64,000 nucleotides of DNA. It comes from Mallotus nudiflorus. Lineage: Eukaryota > Streptophyta > Magnoliopsida > Malpighiales > Euphorbiaceae. The notes beneath the pieces are model-generated. The model saw only the letters and a program-made list of their open reading frames with translations, made no database searches and was not told the DNA's origin. This document shows, piece after piece, positions 1 through 11,872 of this stretch. The translations under genes were made by a program, and so were the position numbers. How positions within the stretch are numbered: the stretch's first letter is position 1; each line of letters begins with the position of its first letter. The stretch spans positions 2,790,001-2,854,000 of the forward strand of contig CANTUR010000126.1 in the NCBI GenBank assembly GCA_947683625.1, in the 5' to 3' direction.

Positions 1-104
1 TCAAACAATATACATTATGCAGCTTATGACACACTGTAAAAGAATATAGAAAAAAAAAAGAAAGAAACATTGTAGATAGTATACAAAACTAAGAAACTCA
101 AGTT

Positions 105-3079
105 TCAGATTTGCACTGCTTTCTTGATATTCTTGATGGATGACTTTATGAAGCTGTTTCCTGCAGCATTATCCTCGTAGCAGTCATCATCATCACCAGT
201 AACCATTGGTTTCTTTATCATACATTCCACTCCCTTTCTCATACCCACGATCAAAGGAGAAGATGGGATACGCCGCAAGGTTCTGGCACTTTCAGACCTT
301 GCAAGCACCCTTTCTTTCCCAATCTCTATCCTGTTTTTCACTTCACAACTCTTGGTACTTCCAATCCCTTCACCAGCTGCTTCTCCTGTATTTTCTTTAC
401 CTACCAGTCCTGTATATGGTTCTAGCTCAACAATTTCTTCTACCTTTACTCTATGCTTCTCTTGGATAATTTGTGGCTGCTGTCTCACAGGAACATGCAT
501 TAAAGCTTCCTTATTGTCGAATCCTGGATACTTTGAACTCTTAGCCTCTTTCTGTGGGAACGTTTGATTTAGTTTTTCAATTATATCATCAGTCCTGGTC
601 TTTTCATGGTCGCTTGAATTTTCCGGTTCATCCTGAGAGTTATCTAGCAGCATTTGTAGCCACCTCTCTACATTTCCTTTCCCACGTTGCTTCCGGCTCT
701 CTTCGTCTTCCTCTATTTCTTGTTCTCTTATAGTTGGGAATTGAATTCTGTCTCTCTTCCCTTCTCCTCCTATCTCTAGTGCTTGAAGCTTATGCTCAAT
801 CATAATTTCATTCTCCAAGGCAACAATTGCTTTATTATGCTCATCAGGATCCTCTCTGATGATGATATTTTTGGCATGTCTTTCGAGTTTACTTTCGATG
901 TCTTCATTCTTCCCATCTTCATTTGCAGATAATGCAGCTTCAGATGCTTTATGTTCCTCCTCTAGAAAAACTCTCAGCTCCTTGTGCACAGGCATTCTTG
1001 GTCTGGATCCAGTTCCTGGCAAATACAGAATAGCTTTATTGTCTTTATCTTCGAATAAGGTATCATCCATTCTTGATCTCTTCCTTGCATGTTCCCATTC
1101 AGGCTTAATCTGTTTCTCAAGTTCATCCCTTTGCTTGAATTTCTTGTGGAGTTCTTTCTCCGAGTTATCACAAATTGCTTTTTGCGCTTCGAGCCTTGCC
1201 ATGAGTGCATTACTTGCAGCCTGGTTCAGTCTCACTTGTTCCTTATAAACAACACTCCTGCAGAAGAGACATTTCGAGTATTTAATTTTTTTGAACCTGT
1301 AACAAGACAGTGAGGTAACAATCTTTTTCATTACTTGTAAGTTTTGATCTTACTGGTGCATAGCATCTCTAATCATCTTCTCTAGCATAGTCCTATATGA
1401 AGATTGAGCCTCTGCTAGCCGCCTGCACTTTTCTGCTCTCCTTCTCCGCTTTATCAGTGCCAACTCCAAGTCCTGAATAGCAAGCTTTTCCTCCTCATTC
1501 TTTCTCCTCATTTCATAAACTTCCTCATCCAATTTCTGTATTTCAGTTTGCATCTTTTGAGCTTCTTCTCTTTGCTTCAGTGAATCCCTGGCCATGACAA
1601 TGGCTTGATATGGATTTGTAGCAAAGTCTGGATTCTCATTTTCTTTCAAGTCACTAGGGTTTACCTTTTTGGCAGCTGCAGATGCACAACCCACAAACAG
1701 AAGATATCAATGTTGTGAATTTCAAATGAAAATTTATGAACAGGAAAAGGTAAAAGAGAAAAAAAAAAAAAAAAAAAAAACAGAAAAGACTAACTAGACT
1801 GTTTGATATTCTTCTACTAACCAATTGCAGCAGAATTTGGCCTTATCTGCCTGTTGTAATCCAGTGATTTTAAAGCCAATGAAGAATCATAAGACTCTCT
1901 TCTAGAGACAACGAGGGCGGCTGGAGCAAGGCCTGATTGCTCTTTTGATTCAATGAAATGTTGCGGAAAAGAATGTGATTCCACAGTCTGTGAAGCATTT
2001 AGCTCTTCATTTTCTCCTTCTGAGAACAAAAATGAAAATGCCCTGTGCCTGCCATAATTGTGCAACATAATGTGTAACAGTCTCAATTGAAAGGCTTATG
2101 AAAGGTACAGATTCGAGGAAGAGACATACCTGAAATCCGAATTCGAAGAAGCAAATATGGATATAAACTGATTCACTGAAATTCCCAACTGAAGATCCCA
2201 CCATGGAATGAGAAATTCTAACTTGTTATGCTTCCTCTTGCACACTTGCCATTGTAGTATCCTCAGGTTACTTGGAACTGTTAATCCTCCTCCTGAAAAT
2301 GTCAATAAGCAAATCACACATTTTAGATACATAATGATTAAGGAGAGAAGTAGAGAGTTAGTGAGCTGAGTTAATTTAGTACTTTGGCAAGGAAACCAAT
2401 GGTCAATGTCCCAAGCAAGTGGAGAGGCCTTATCAGCATGCAAATATAGAACATTTCCATATCGATCAACTCGAATTACTGCAGGATCAAAACCAGCATT
2501 CCTAAACACCAAAAAAAATCAGAAAAAAAAAAAAAATCACTTCAATTTTTAGATCTTTGGAACAAATGGTTACCCCAAGTGATTGAGTTGCTTCCACAAG
2601 AGACTGACAAAAATCTTGGGCTTTGCTGTTGGTTTTGCTTTTGGATCAATAATTGGGAACGTTTGCTCTAATTGCTTTACTCTCAGAATCTGCAAATCAA
2701 ATTATAACAAAGAAAAGACGCTTATTATCAACAAAAAACTTATCTCATAACCAAAAACACAGCTGAGAAGAGGAACACAGTAATTTTCTTTCTGAAACAT
2801 TTCAAATTTTGTGCAAGACCCATAGTCGAATCTGAAATAATAATGAAACCAAAATCCAGTTTTTCTTAAAAACCCAGCAAGAACTCCCAAAAGGGTTAAT
2901 AAATTTTGTTTCGATACCTCATGTTGTTGCATAGCAAATGGAGAGAAAGTGAAAGGAGGGCCATGGGTATAAAGACCAGCAGCTCTACGATCTCTGCATA
3001 GCTTTGCATAGGCTTTTGGGTACCCAGTTCCCTCATCAACGGCCATATCTTCTTCCTTGAATTCAAGATCCATAGACAT
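105..3079 (-). CDS. Plant nuclear-type protein with HNH-like module and basic coiled coil, seven exons
   Basis: Coding exons read on the minus strand are 2918-3079, 2574-2689, 2383-2501, 2130-2292, 1822-2048, 1354-1675 and 105-1257. All introns are GT-AG and the phases join into one 753-residue frame. Residues 96-156 resemble an HNH nuclease fold: WDIDHWFP (D126, H127), a GG turn at 134-135, N141 and N155. Residues 187-262 are serine-rich. From about 290 to 440 the protein is a long charged coiled coil with basic runs (KRRRRAEKCRR, RKRSR) that could act as nuclear localisation signals. The C-terminal third is acidic and looks disordered. I recognise this as a conserved single-copy-looking plant protein but know no name or proven activity; DNA binding or cleavage is inference from the HNH-like residues. 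No frame break is seen, so the gene is probably functional. The start ATG at 3079 is followed by a second in-frame ATG two codons later, and the choice between them is not decided. Confidence 0.88.
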
Positions 3080-3292
3080 TGTTGTTGTTGTCTCTTAGAT
3101 TATTTCTCTTTGAAACTGTTTGTGTGTTATGTGGTGGTCTGGTGAAAGGGAATAGAGGAGCAACGGTCGAATTGTTTTTGTTAATAATAATAGTAAAAAA
3201 AAAAGGGTTTCGGTGGGTTTTTGAATTTAGGACTGCCAGATTAGCAAAATAAACGTTGCGTATAACGGCTAGATTATGAGATTGGGCCCAAT
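3080..3292 (-). promoter_or_regulatory. 5' leader and proximal promoter with TCP/site II palindrome
   Basis: The upstream side of the HNH-like gene carries the perfect 12-bp palindrome ATTGGGCCCAAT at 3281-3292, about 205 bp before the start codon. It contains TGGGCCCA, the site II/TCP-type element common in plant housekeeping promoters, and an inverted CCAAT on each side. The start of transcription is not visible. A TTG-rich stretch just before the ATG (3080-3100) looks like untranslated leader. Confidence 0.4.
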
Positions 3293-4450
3293 AGTGGACT
3301 AAATGCTGGTCATGGGACTCACCCGTCTAAAAAATAAAAATAAAAATTTTATAATAAATTAAATTTTATATTATTTAATGCATTTAAAAAGATATAATCA
3401 TTTTTCAGCACCAATTAATTAAGTTATTTTTCGTAATTTGGTACAAAAAATACACTATTTTGAAGCCGCAGATAAAAGATCATGAATTTAAATTTCTTCA
3501 ATATGGAAATTTGTAAATTTAGAATTTAAAAGGAAATTTGTGAAGTCTAAATTCAGTGTAAGTCTTACAAAAAATAATTGTACTTTATAATTATTATCTT
3601 AGAAAAAAAAAAAAAAAAAGCTTATAGTTTGACTGAGTTGAGCTTTATTTTTTGTTTTATGATGAAATCAAATAAAGTAAAAACCATAAAGTTGAATCAT
3701 TTTCATGTTCCATGTAAATTAATAGTGGAAAAGTAGTTGGAACCAATTCAATTTCTATTTTTGTGAGTATTACATTACTTGCTGGTCTCTTTTAACCAAT
3801 TTAAATTGAGAGACAATTATTTCCTTTCATCATTATTGTTTGAAGAAAGATAATCCATGACTCATGGCTCCTTTATTTATTATTATTATTTTTTTTAATC
3901 ATAATTCAAGCGATTAAATTTAAATATTATAAATAGAGAAGATAAAAATAAGAGATTCAATTTTTGATCTCTTCCTTTATCCTTATTCCTTATTCGCATT
4001 AGAAGATATAGAACAATCGATGTAGACTATTAATTTTTTTTTAATATTTCATTGCTAATTTTTTTTTGATTTCCGAAATATTTTTAATTAAATTATATAT
4101 TTTTATAGGGTTTCAAATTAAGTTATGTATTGTGTTGTCTTTTTATTTACTGCATGCAACTTTCTCATAAATGAATGAAAAAGTTAATTTTCAATAACTT
4201 TTTCAAATGAATTTTTATTTTTGTTAAAAAAAATAATAAACATCAACATATCAGAAAAGTAGATTATCATTTGCCAATGAGTGCCCTCGTAAGGACTCGG
4301 AACTTCCATATGTGCAAACATTTCATTTGTTTTCTGAGTCTCATTAATATCTATATTCTTAGTCTTTACTAAGATTTTTTTTTTTTTTAGAAAAAAGGGT
4401 CTAATAAGTGCATCAATAGTTATTTATTGCTATAAATCCTTCATTTACTA

Positions 4451-4481
<31 letters not shown>

Positions 4482-5354
4482 TTTTTAAAAAAGTTGATAT
4501 CCAGAAGCTTGTTGGTTAGACTGAGTTTGGGTGGGCTAAAGCTAAGCTGAATTGTCAACCTAACCATAAAAACTCCGTTAAACTGAGCTCTAGCTCAATT
4601 GCAATATCAGTTTTCCAAATCCTTGAGTTTTGCAAGTTTAAACCAAACTAAGCCCTATCGGAATTTGGAATCCTATGCTTTAAAAAAATTAACAAATTTA
4701 ATGAGAATATTTCATTTTATTTTTTTAATAAATTTTAATAAAACAAATAAATTGGAATTCACTCTTATACCAACAAAGGATGTTCCATCTGAAATATTAC
4801 TAACTAAAAATAAACAAATAATTTGATCCTCTATTAGAATACGTAATTTTTTTTTGTTTTTATTTTGAGATATCATACAAAAGCAATTAAAAAGTTAAAT
4901 TAAAATAAAGAATTTGACTATTTTCTTTGAATTTTCATCAATAATTAAGTATCACCATTATGATCACTAATCTATAATTTTATTGTGATTACTAAAATAA
5001 AAAATACACTTTAAATATTTAGATCTATACTAACAACTACCAAAACTTATTTATTATTTACAAGTAAGAGTTAATTTACGAAATACTAACAGAGGGTTAT
5101 GTCTCTATGTATATTAATGGCCCAAAAGAAATCACAATCCCACTAGTCACTACCAAAGAAAGAAAAGCGATGAGAGAAAAGAGAGTGTGAGGTTTATAAG
5201 AGTTTATTGATGAAAATATGACTAATTTTGATAGTATTTTGGCCGTTTCTGGCAAAAAATTGCCTTCTCTTTTTGTTTATAGATAAGGTTTATCTTCATT
5301 TTAATTTTAATTTTGTTTTTATTTTGCCAAAAATAGCGTTAGTATTAGTATTTA
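3293..5354. other. AT-rich intergenic DNA
   Basis: No coding frame with recognisable content is seen on either strand. There is a (TA)n microsatellite at about 4449-4472 followed by a T-run, and several poly(A)/poly(T) tracts. The short open frames here have no coding character. Confidence 0.6.
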
Positions 5355-5972
5355 GGGTGCATTTAGATCGGAATTAAAGAAATAAGATGTAATAATTATA
5401 GGTATAACTGTTAAGTGAGTAATAGTTACAGGGGTAATGATTAAGTTGTTAATATTGTTTGACAAATCAAGTGTAATTAATAAATTGTAATGTGGTATTT
5501 TTTAAGGAAAAAAAATTATATAGTTAATTAAATTTATTATTAAATATTTAAAAATAATAAAAATAAATAAATACTCATTTAAATTTTTAAATTTTTATAT
5601 AATTATTTAAATAATATATTCATATGCATTTTAAAAAGTAACATAAAAATTATAATAAAAATTTAGATAGATTTGTAACTTTTTTATAGATTTGGTTAGT
5701 AATTTCTTGATATAAGAAAAAAAAAAAAAAGAAGTTGAAATAATACAATGAAGGTAGAAAAAAAAGTACTCTTTTAAAAATATATTTTTGTTGTTATATG
5801 CATTTAACATAATTTTATCTAGGTTAATAAAAATACATATAAATGGACTTAATCATTAAAGGGGTTTAATGTTAACTATGAGATTTTAAAATTTATAAAA
5901 TAAGGGTAAAAGGAGTTAATGTATTAAATGAGTAATATTTAATCCCCTTTTAACCTTTATCCAAATATACCC
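5355..5972. mobile_element. Tourist-like (PIF/Harbinger) MITE
   Basis: A 618-bp non-coding element is flanked by the trinucleotide TTA on both sides (5352-5354 and 5973-5975), the typical PIF/Harbinger target duplication. Its ends are inverted repeats: GGGTGCATTTAGATCGGA at the left, and GGGTATATTTGGATAAAG when the right end is read on the other strand. The GGGTGCRTTT terminus is characteristic of Tourist-type MITEs. No transposase is present, so it is non-autonomous. Confidence 0.7.
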
Positions 5973-6015
5973 TTAGGGAAAAAGAGGAAAAAAAATCAAA
6001 CCTTTACCTTTATAT

Positions 6016-6334
6016 GATTTAAATTAGGTAAAATCTATTTTTAAATTCTTAAACTATAGTAATTTTTTTCTATTGAGCCTTTATCTTCTTATTGTATTGC
6101 ATTAAGTTACTATACTATTATATATGTAGATATTGAGCCTTAATTTCATAAATTTTATAGATATGTTATTCATATTATAAGTGCTTAATGCATTACATAA
6201 ATAATATTATACTAATTTAATAGTTATATAAATAATAATATATGGACTAAATGTAATGAAACAAAAAGATAGAGACTAAATAGAAAAAATCAATATAATT
6301 CAGAATTTAAAAATGGTTTTTGCCATTTAAATTC
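6016..6334. mobile_element. Fold-back (long inverted repeat) MITE-like element
   Basis: Positions 6016-6110 and 6245-6334 are imperfect inverted copies of each other. Both contain, in mirrored orientation, a block of the type TTTTTAAATTCT, then TTTTTTCTAT, then AGYCTYTATCTT. The 130 bp between them are AT-rich and non-coding. No clear target duplication was found. It is probably a small DNA-transposon derivative. Confidence 0.5.
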
Positions 6335-7680
6335 TGTTCCTAGCTAAAAAAAAGTAGAACAACTCTACACATTAAAAATAATGTTTTAAAAAAAAGGGGT
6401 TAAAAATATTCACTATCACATCAAATAAAATGGAGTAAGATTTGTCTTCACTAAATGACGCCTTTTATTGATTTCTTTTTCTATATATAAATTCTAGTTT
6501 TTTTTTTTTTTAAATAAAGATAGAATTTTTGACATATTGATATTTGTTATGAACATGAGTGACAGCTATAAGATAGTCTCGGATTTTCAACTCTGACATG
6601 ATCCAAATTTATATTCCAATATTTCATCATTTAAATATGCCTTATTATTGGGAAAAATCTAAATGTTTATAGCTATTTATAATTTTATTTTAATTTTTTA
6701 ATTTTGATAAATAATATTCTAATTTATTAAATATTTGATAATTTTGACAAAAAATTTGGTTAAAATTAAATAAAAAAACTGACATAATATCATATAAAAT
6801 GTCAAATTTATCCTTCTTAATTTGTGAACTCTTAATAGTCTATTAGTATCAAAAAAATTCAAATTTTTAAAACTTTTTTTCTAACTTTAAATTTTGATAA
6901 AATATTTTAATTTCATCAATTTATTTAATTTTCATATATTTACTATTAAATAAAAAATACAAACATAATAGTAAAAAATTAAATTTACTATTAAAAAATT
7001 GTTAAATTTATAAATAATTACCATTATAATAATTTTAAAAAGATTATTACTCTTAATAATTAAATTTTTTTAAGTATTTCATAATAATTGAAAGCATTTT
7101 TTTGTTTGAATAAAAGAATTGAAAGCATTTAAAAGTGTCTAACTTTAAAATAAAAAGAAAGTTCATATATACATATATAATTCTTTAAAATTTTATTAAA
7201 AAATAATAATTAATAGACTAAAAAATTTATAATATGTCAATTTAGTTTTTCTATTATCACGTTAATATTTTTTTTAATTTCAATTAAATAATTTTAAATT
7301 AAAATATTTTTAAAATTTAAAAATTAGGTAAAATAGTGTGCTGTAGCTATTAAAGACAAAAAAAAAAAAATGAAATTACTTTATTGCCTTCAAATATAAA
7401 GAGGGCAATCAATTTGAGAGAGAAATTAATTCTGTCATTTTGAAGGCAGTAATAACACTATTGCTGTCAGGCCATGATCTATGTATATATGATCTAGATC
7501 CTCACATGTTATATATAAATATTACTTATCATATTTATAATTTTAATTTTTAAATTTAAATTTAAATTTATTAGTTGAGATATACTAAAAAAGTAATTAT
7601 TTAAGGTATAGTACAATCTCAGTTATTGGTTTTGAATTCAATGATTGGAATTATATAATCTATCATATTAATTGAAATAT
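6335..7680. other. AT-rich intergenic DNA, possibly with a worn fold-back element
   Basis: No gene is seen. About 6660-6780 and 7260-7352 look weakly inverted to each other (both start with a TTTATAGCTA or TTTAATAGCTA block when oriented outward). In DNA this AT-rich that is only suggestive of another old fold-back element. Confidence 0.3.
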
Positions 7681-8218
7681 GGAATAATTACAAATTTTGT
7701 ATATGATCTTTTCAATTTTTTCTTTTTTAGTGTCTATTTTTTTTTTCAATCAAATGTCTGAATTTTAGAAAAATATATCAATGTAGTGTCTCTGACTGAT
7801 TTGATGTTGACTGGATACTAAGTCAGATCAAATTGGATCCACTTTTATCCCAATTATTAGTCATGTTATATACTATGTGTATTACATTATTTAAAGGATA
7901 AAAATACCCTTATTACCTTATTAAATATTATGAATTGACAAAAATAACCTCAATATTAACTTTTACTGCTAACATAAAGAGTGACAAAATAAAGGTAACT
8001 TTATCCTTTAAATAATGCAACACACATGACAAATGATATGGTTAATAACTGGAATAAAAGTGAGTTATGTTTGATATGATGAGCACCTAGTCAGCATCAA
8101 ATCGGCTGGAGATACTACATTGGTATGCTTTTCTAAAGTTAAGACACTTGATTACTAAAAAAAAAGACACTCAAATAGAAAAAACTGAAAGTTCAGATAT
8201 CAAATTTGTAATTTTTCC
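7681..8218. mobile_element. Fold-back element with arms over 200 bp, MULE-MITE-like
   Basis: Nearly the whole 538 bp is palindromic. Reading inward from the left gives GGAATAATTACAAATTT, and from the right GGAAAAATTACAAATTTG. The match continues through AGTGTCT, CAATGTAGT, a GATTTGATG block and ACTTTTATYCCA to an unpaired centre near 7925-7985. It is flanked by TTGAAATAT (7672-7680) and TTAAAAATAT (8219-8228), a diverged 9-10-bp direct repeat like that of Mutator-like elements. No coding capacity. Confidence 0.6.
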
Positions 8219-8564
8219 TTAAAAATATAGGAGAATCCAAATTGACATATAAATTAGGCATTGTATACTAAACCATTTGGAGAATCGAGTTATTTACCTA
8301 TTTATGTTAAATAATAAAACAAATTCCCATCTTATGGTATTTGTTAAAATAATTCTCATTTTATGGTACTTTTTTTATTTAAAAAACTATTAATGCCATT
8401 GGTCATGGCGGTAGTACTAAAAGACACGGTTGACTATAGTCCAATTGTTTGTTAGACTGGCGGTATTGAATTGTTTCCACCAAGTTAGCACATTGCAGAA
8501 GACAAAGTAGGAAAACATAGCAACTTTAACTCATACCCCCTGGGGTAGTGGTGGTATGGTTTCA
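8219..8564. other. Intergenic remnant before element A
   Basis: Low-copy-looking DNA of somewhat higher GC at 8390-8560, without a coding frame. The last five bases, TTTCA (8560-8564), should be one copy of the target duplication of element A; the other copy is not in the window because the far end of A is lost. Confidence 0.4.
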
Positions 8565-11500
8565 TGTCACGACTCAAATTGGGAGTCATGACCGGCGCTA
8601 AGGAACGAGAATTCTTTTAAATCCGGAACCCGTAACAAGCCTTAAAAGATAAAAGCATGCAATAATAAATAAAATATGCACCATAATTTAATATCTCAAC
8701 CAATATAATAAAAATAAACTTTTTGTCATATCATAAAATAAAATATATTAATACAATATTCAGAGAAAGACCTTTGAATAACAGCTAATATACATTAAAA
8801 ACCAAATATAACTCACTATTGGAGTTTTCTAGAGTACAAATAAATTAAGTAGATTTACTCAAAATAGCTAGTGTGGAAGAAATTCGACGGATAGACCTAC
8901 TGGTGAGGTCTGAAGAAAAAGAATCTCCTAAAAAATCAACTGGGGGAGTTAGACCTCATTGAGTGAATTGTTATAATATATATACATGCATTTCCTAATG
9001 TCAAATGCAATCAATCATTTGTATATAATAAATATATATATAAGCATAAGCATTTCACACAGATGCTGAAAATCACTTTATATAATAATACTGAAAAACA
9101 TAAGTTTATGAAGTATAAAATAGAACCCTATTTAATCGTAACCTCGATCAGCAATAACATCACACTAGCCATACAGGCTCACTTAATTCCAAATAAATTC
9201 ACTTATTCCATATGGATAGTAGACTGGCCTAAAGACACTAAGTCAACCGAGCTCCAACAGTCTGACTGTCAGTGTGATTGGCCCCGAGAAATTAGGTCAA
9301 TCGATCTCCAGCAACCATACTATTCAATCACATCAATATCTCAATCAATCAATCTTAATCAAATCATAATTACCACAAGTAATTCTCACTCAACCTTAAA
9401 TCTATCGTACCGGGACGTACACGGTCTTAGTGTTGCCCACTAGGTAGCACGTTCTATCGATATCTTTCATTTAAAATAAACATTCATACTAGAAAAATAA
9501 ATAATGTAGAATGACATTATAATAGCAAAATAAACCATATATATACCAGAAATATACCTAAAATAAACTAAGTATATTTCAAGTATACATATGTCAAATA
9601 AATTCAAATCAACCATGAAATATACAAAAAATAAACCAATAATATACTTAAAAACAATTTAGGTATAAATCAATAGTATAACATGCATTTATTTCAAAAT
9701 ATACCAAAAATATACTAAACATATACCTAAAATACACTTAAACATTTAATAAAAAAATTATGAATAAATAGACATTAAAACATGTATATTCTAAAACATG
9801 CAACCTAAGTGTGATGTATATATAAAATAATAACTCACAAGTTTGCGCTCCTCGAGATTGGTTCGACGGACCCGGTCCACTAGGTCTTGGTCTCGACGTA
9901 ACTAAATAATAAAACTAATAATAAAATCAGAATAATTGTAACTTAAATTTATAGAGAGACTCAATCTAAGAATACATAACACAGACAGACAAAATTTCAG
10001 GATCGATAAGATGTCACATTTTATGAGAATTCTACCAAAAATTCGGCAGAGCTTCCTCTATAAAACGGACATCTTTCTACTAAAAAGTAGAGTAGGTCCT
10101 GCGAGAAAACACACTTCTAAACAACAAAATATTCACACCTTTAGTTGGGACCCCAAACTACTCAATATTCCCAACTGAAGTCCATAATTCACCAAAAATC
10201 TAAATAATATAATAAATATATTAAAAACCAATAATTTCCACAAATATCCTCAAAATAATAATATAATATTATTAAAAATCAAATTTCTCGATAATTCAAT
10301 ATAAAATAGTAAAAATTCACTTTATATATTCAAATAACATAAATAGCCTATATACATATTAAAAGTTATTAAAATCCATTTAATTACCAATTTAGTAAAA
10401 TAATATATTATTTGAAAATAATTTTTGAGAATTAGTATTAATTAGTTAAAAATAGTATTAATTTGTAAAAATCATTTTAATACCTTAAATAATTATAAAA
10501 CCATTTAAAACACAATATTTAACTATAACTTTAACAAAATTACACAATTACCCTAATAATTCAAAATATCCATAATAATACTAATATTACTCAAAAATTC
10601 TATAAAAATCATATAAAATCATTAAAATTATTTTCTCAACATATATAATAATAATATTAACTAAAACACATTATTAAATAATAATTTCAACAAAAATACA
10701 TATTTAACTAAATAATCCAATATTTACATAAAATAAAAAATATTACTAAAAATTATATAAAAATATCAAAAATCATTTTCTTTACCTTAAAATTAATATC
10801 AACTCATAATAACACTAAATCAACCAATTTTATAATTTAAATAATTAATTTAGAAAATTAAATAAATAATAATAAAATATTGAAAAATTCACCAAAATTA
10901 AAATAAATTCCAAAAATTAAAACAAAAATATTTCCATGAAGATCAAGCTACTAAGAACAACTTTTGTTAAGGTGGATTAACCGGATCATTCAAAATCAAC
11001 CTAAAAAAATTGTAAAACCCTAAAGCTAAAACTAAAAATCAAGAAAAACCCAAGAAATGAAGAATGAGAGCTAAAAACAAAGCTAGATTCAAGCTCACCG
11101 GAGCTAGAGGAGTCGATAGATACCGGAAACATGTGAAGAGGTGGCCGGAGGAGGAAGAAACGATCGAAAAACTTCTACTGCTACAGTTTCTATGTCTACC
11201 ATTCTACAGTTGCCGGCGATTGGAGGAGAGGAAGAAGAAGGTGGTGGCGAGGCTGGAAGGAGGTGGTCTGGTGTCAGAATTGTGAGAGGCACATCAACGA
11301 TAGGAGTACGAGTTGCATCGGGGAAGGAAGGGGAGTGTTTTGTAATTTTTGCATTTTCGTTCGGTTTTGTATATATATATATATATATATTAATAAAACT
11401 TTATAATAAAACTATATAATATAACTTTATATTATTACTTTATCTCAAATTAACCTCCACCACACAATAAAAATAAATATCACACACACACACACATATA

Positions 11501-11858
11501 TATATACACATATATATATACACATATATAATCACACACACACACATAGATTATAATAAATTAATAATAATATACATAAAATAACATTTAACAATAAATA
11601 ATAATAATATCAATAATATAAATAATACTCATTAAATAATGTATATTAATAAAACTAATAACAATGGAAATAATAATGCCAATTAAATATTTAAAGTAAT
11701 AAGTTTCAAAATAAAATATTTACGTAGAAAATATAATTAAACTTAAAATAATAATTATAAACCACAAAATAATAAAGTAAATAAATATGACTTTTAAATT
11801 TATTAATACTGCATATCTCATTATATATTAAAATAATTTAAAAATTGGGGTTATTACA
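8565..11858 (-). repeat. 3' LTR of Tekay-type element A (3,294 bp)
   Basis: On the minus strand this LTR starts TGTAATAACCCC at 11858 and ends TGACA-type at 8565 (plus-strand text TGTCACGACTC). Immediately upstream on the minus strand is the purine tract of the interior. The length is typical of Tekay/Del chromoviruses. In element order it holds (TA)n/(CA)n microsatellites (11371-11545), a GC-richer leader-like segment (11090-11300) with a GGTGAG donor-like motif at 11091-11099, a stem-loop at 10139-10180, a three-stem fold at about 10000-10099, and twin hairpin loops at about 9220-9330. Open frames inside (for example 9063-9443) are not genes. Confidence 0.88.
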
Positions 11859-11872
11859 GTCTCCCCTTCTTA
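11859..11872 (-). other. Polypurine tract of element A
   Basis: The minus strand reads TAAGAAGGGGAGAC directly before the TGTAATAACC start of the LTR. This is the plus-strand primer site of reverse transcription and fixes the interior/LTR boundary. Confidence 0.8.

Noticed and set aside
8585..8640. A CRISPR-like or dispersed short repeat, because the block GACCGGCGCTAAGGAACGAG recurs across the window
   Set aside because: All copies are the terminal parts of Tekay LTRs in both orientations, one per LTR.
9063..9443. A 126-codon plus-strand frame that looks long enough for a small gene
   Set aside because: It lies antisense in LTR A, over the twin-loop region, and the matching places in the other LTR copies do not keep the frame.
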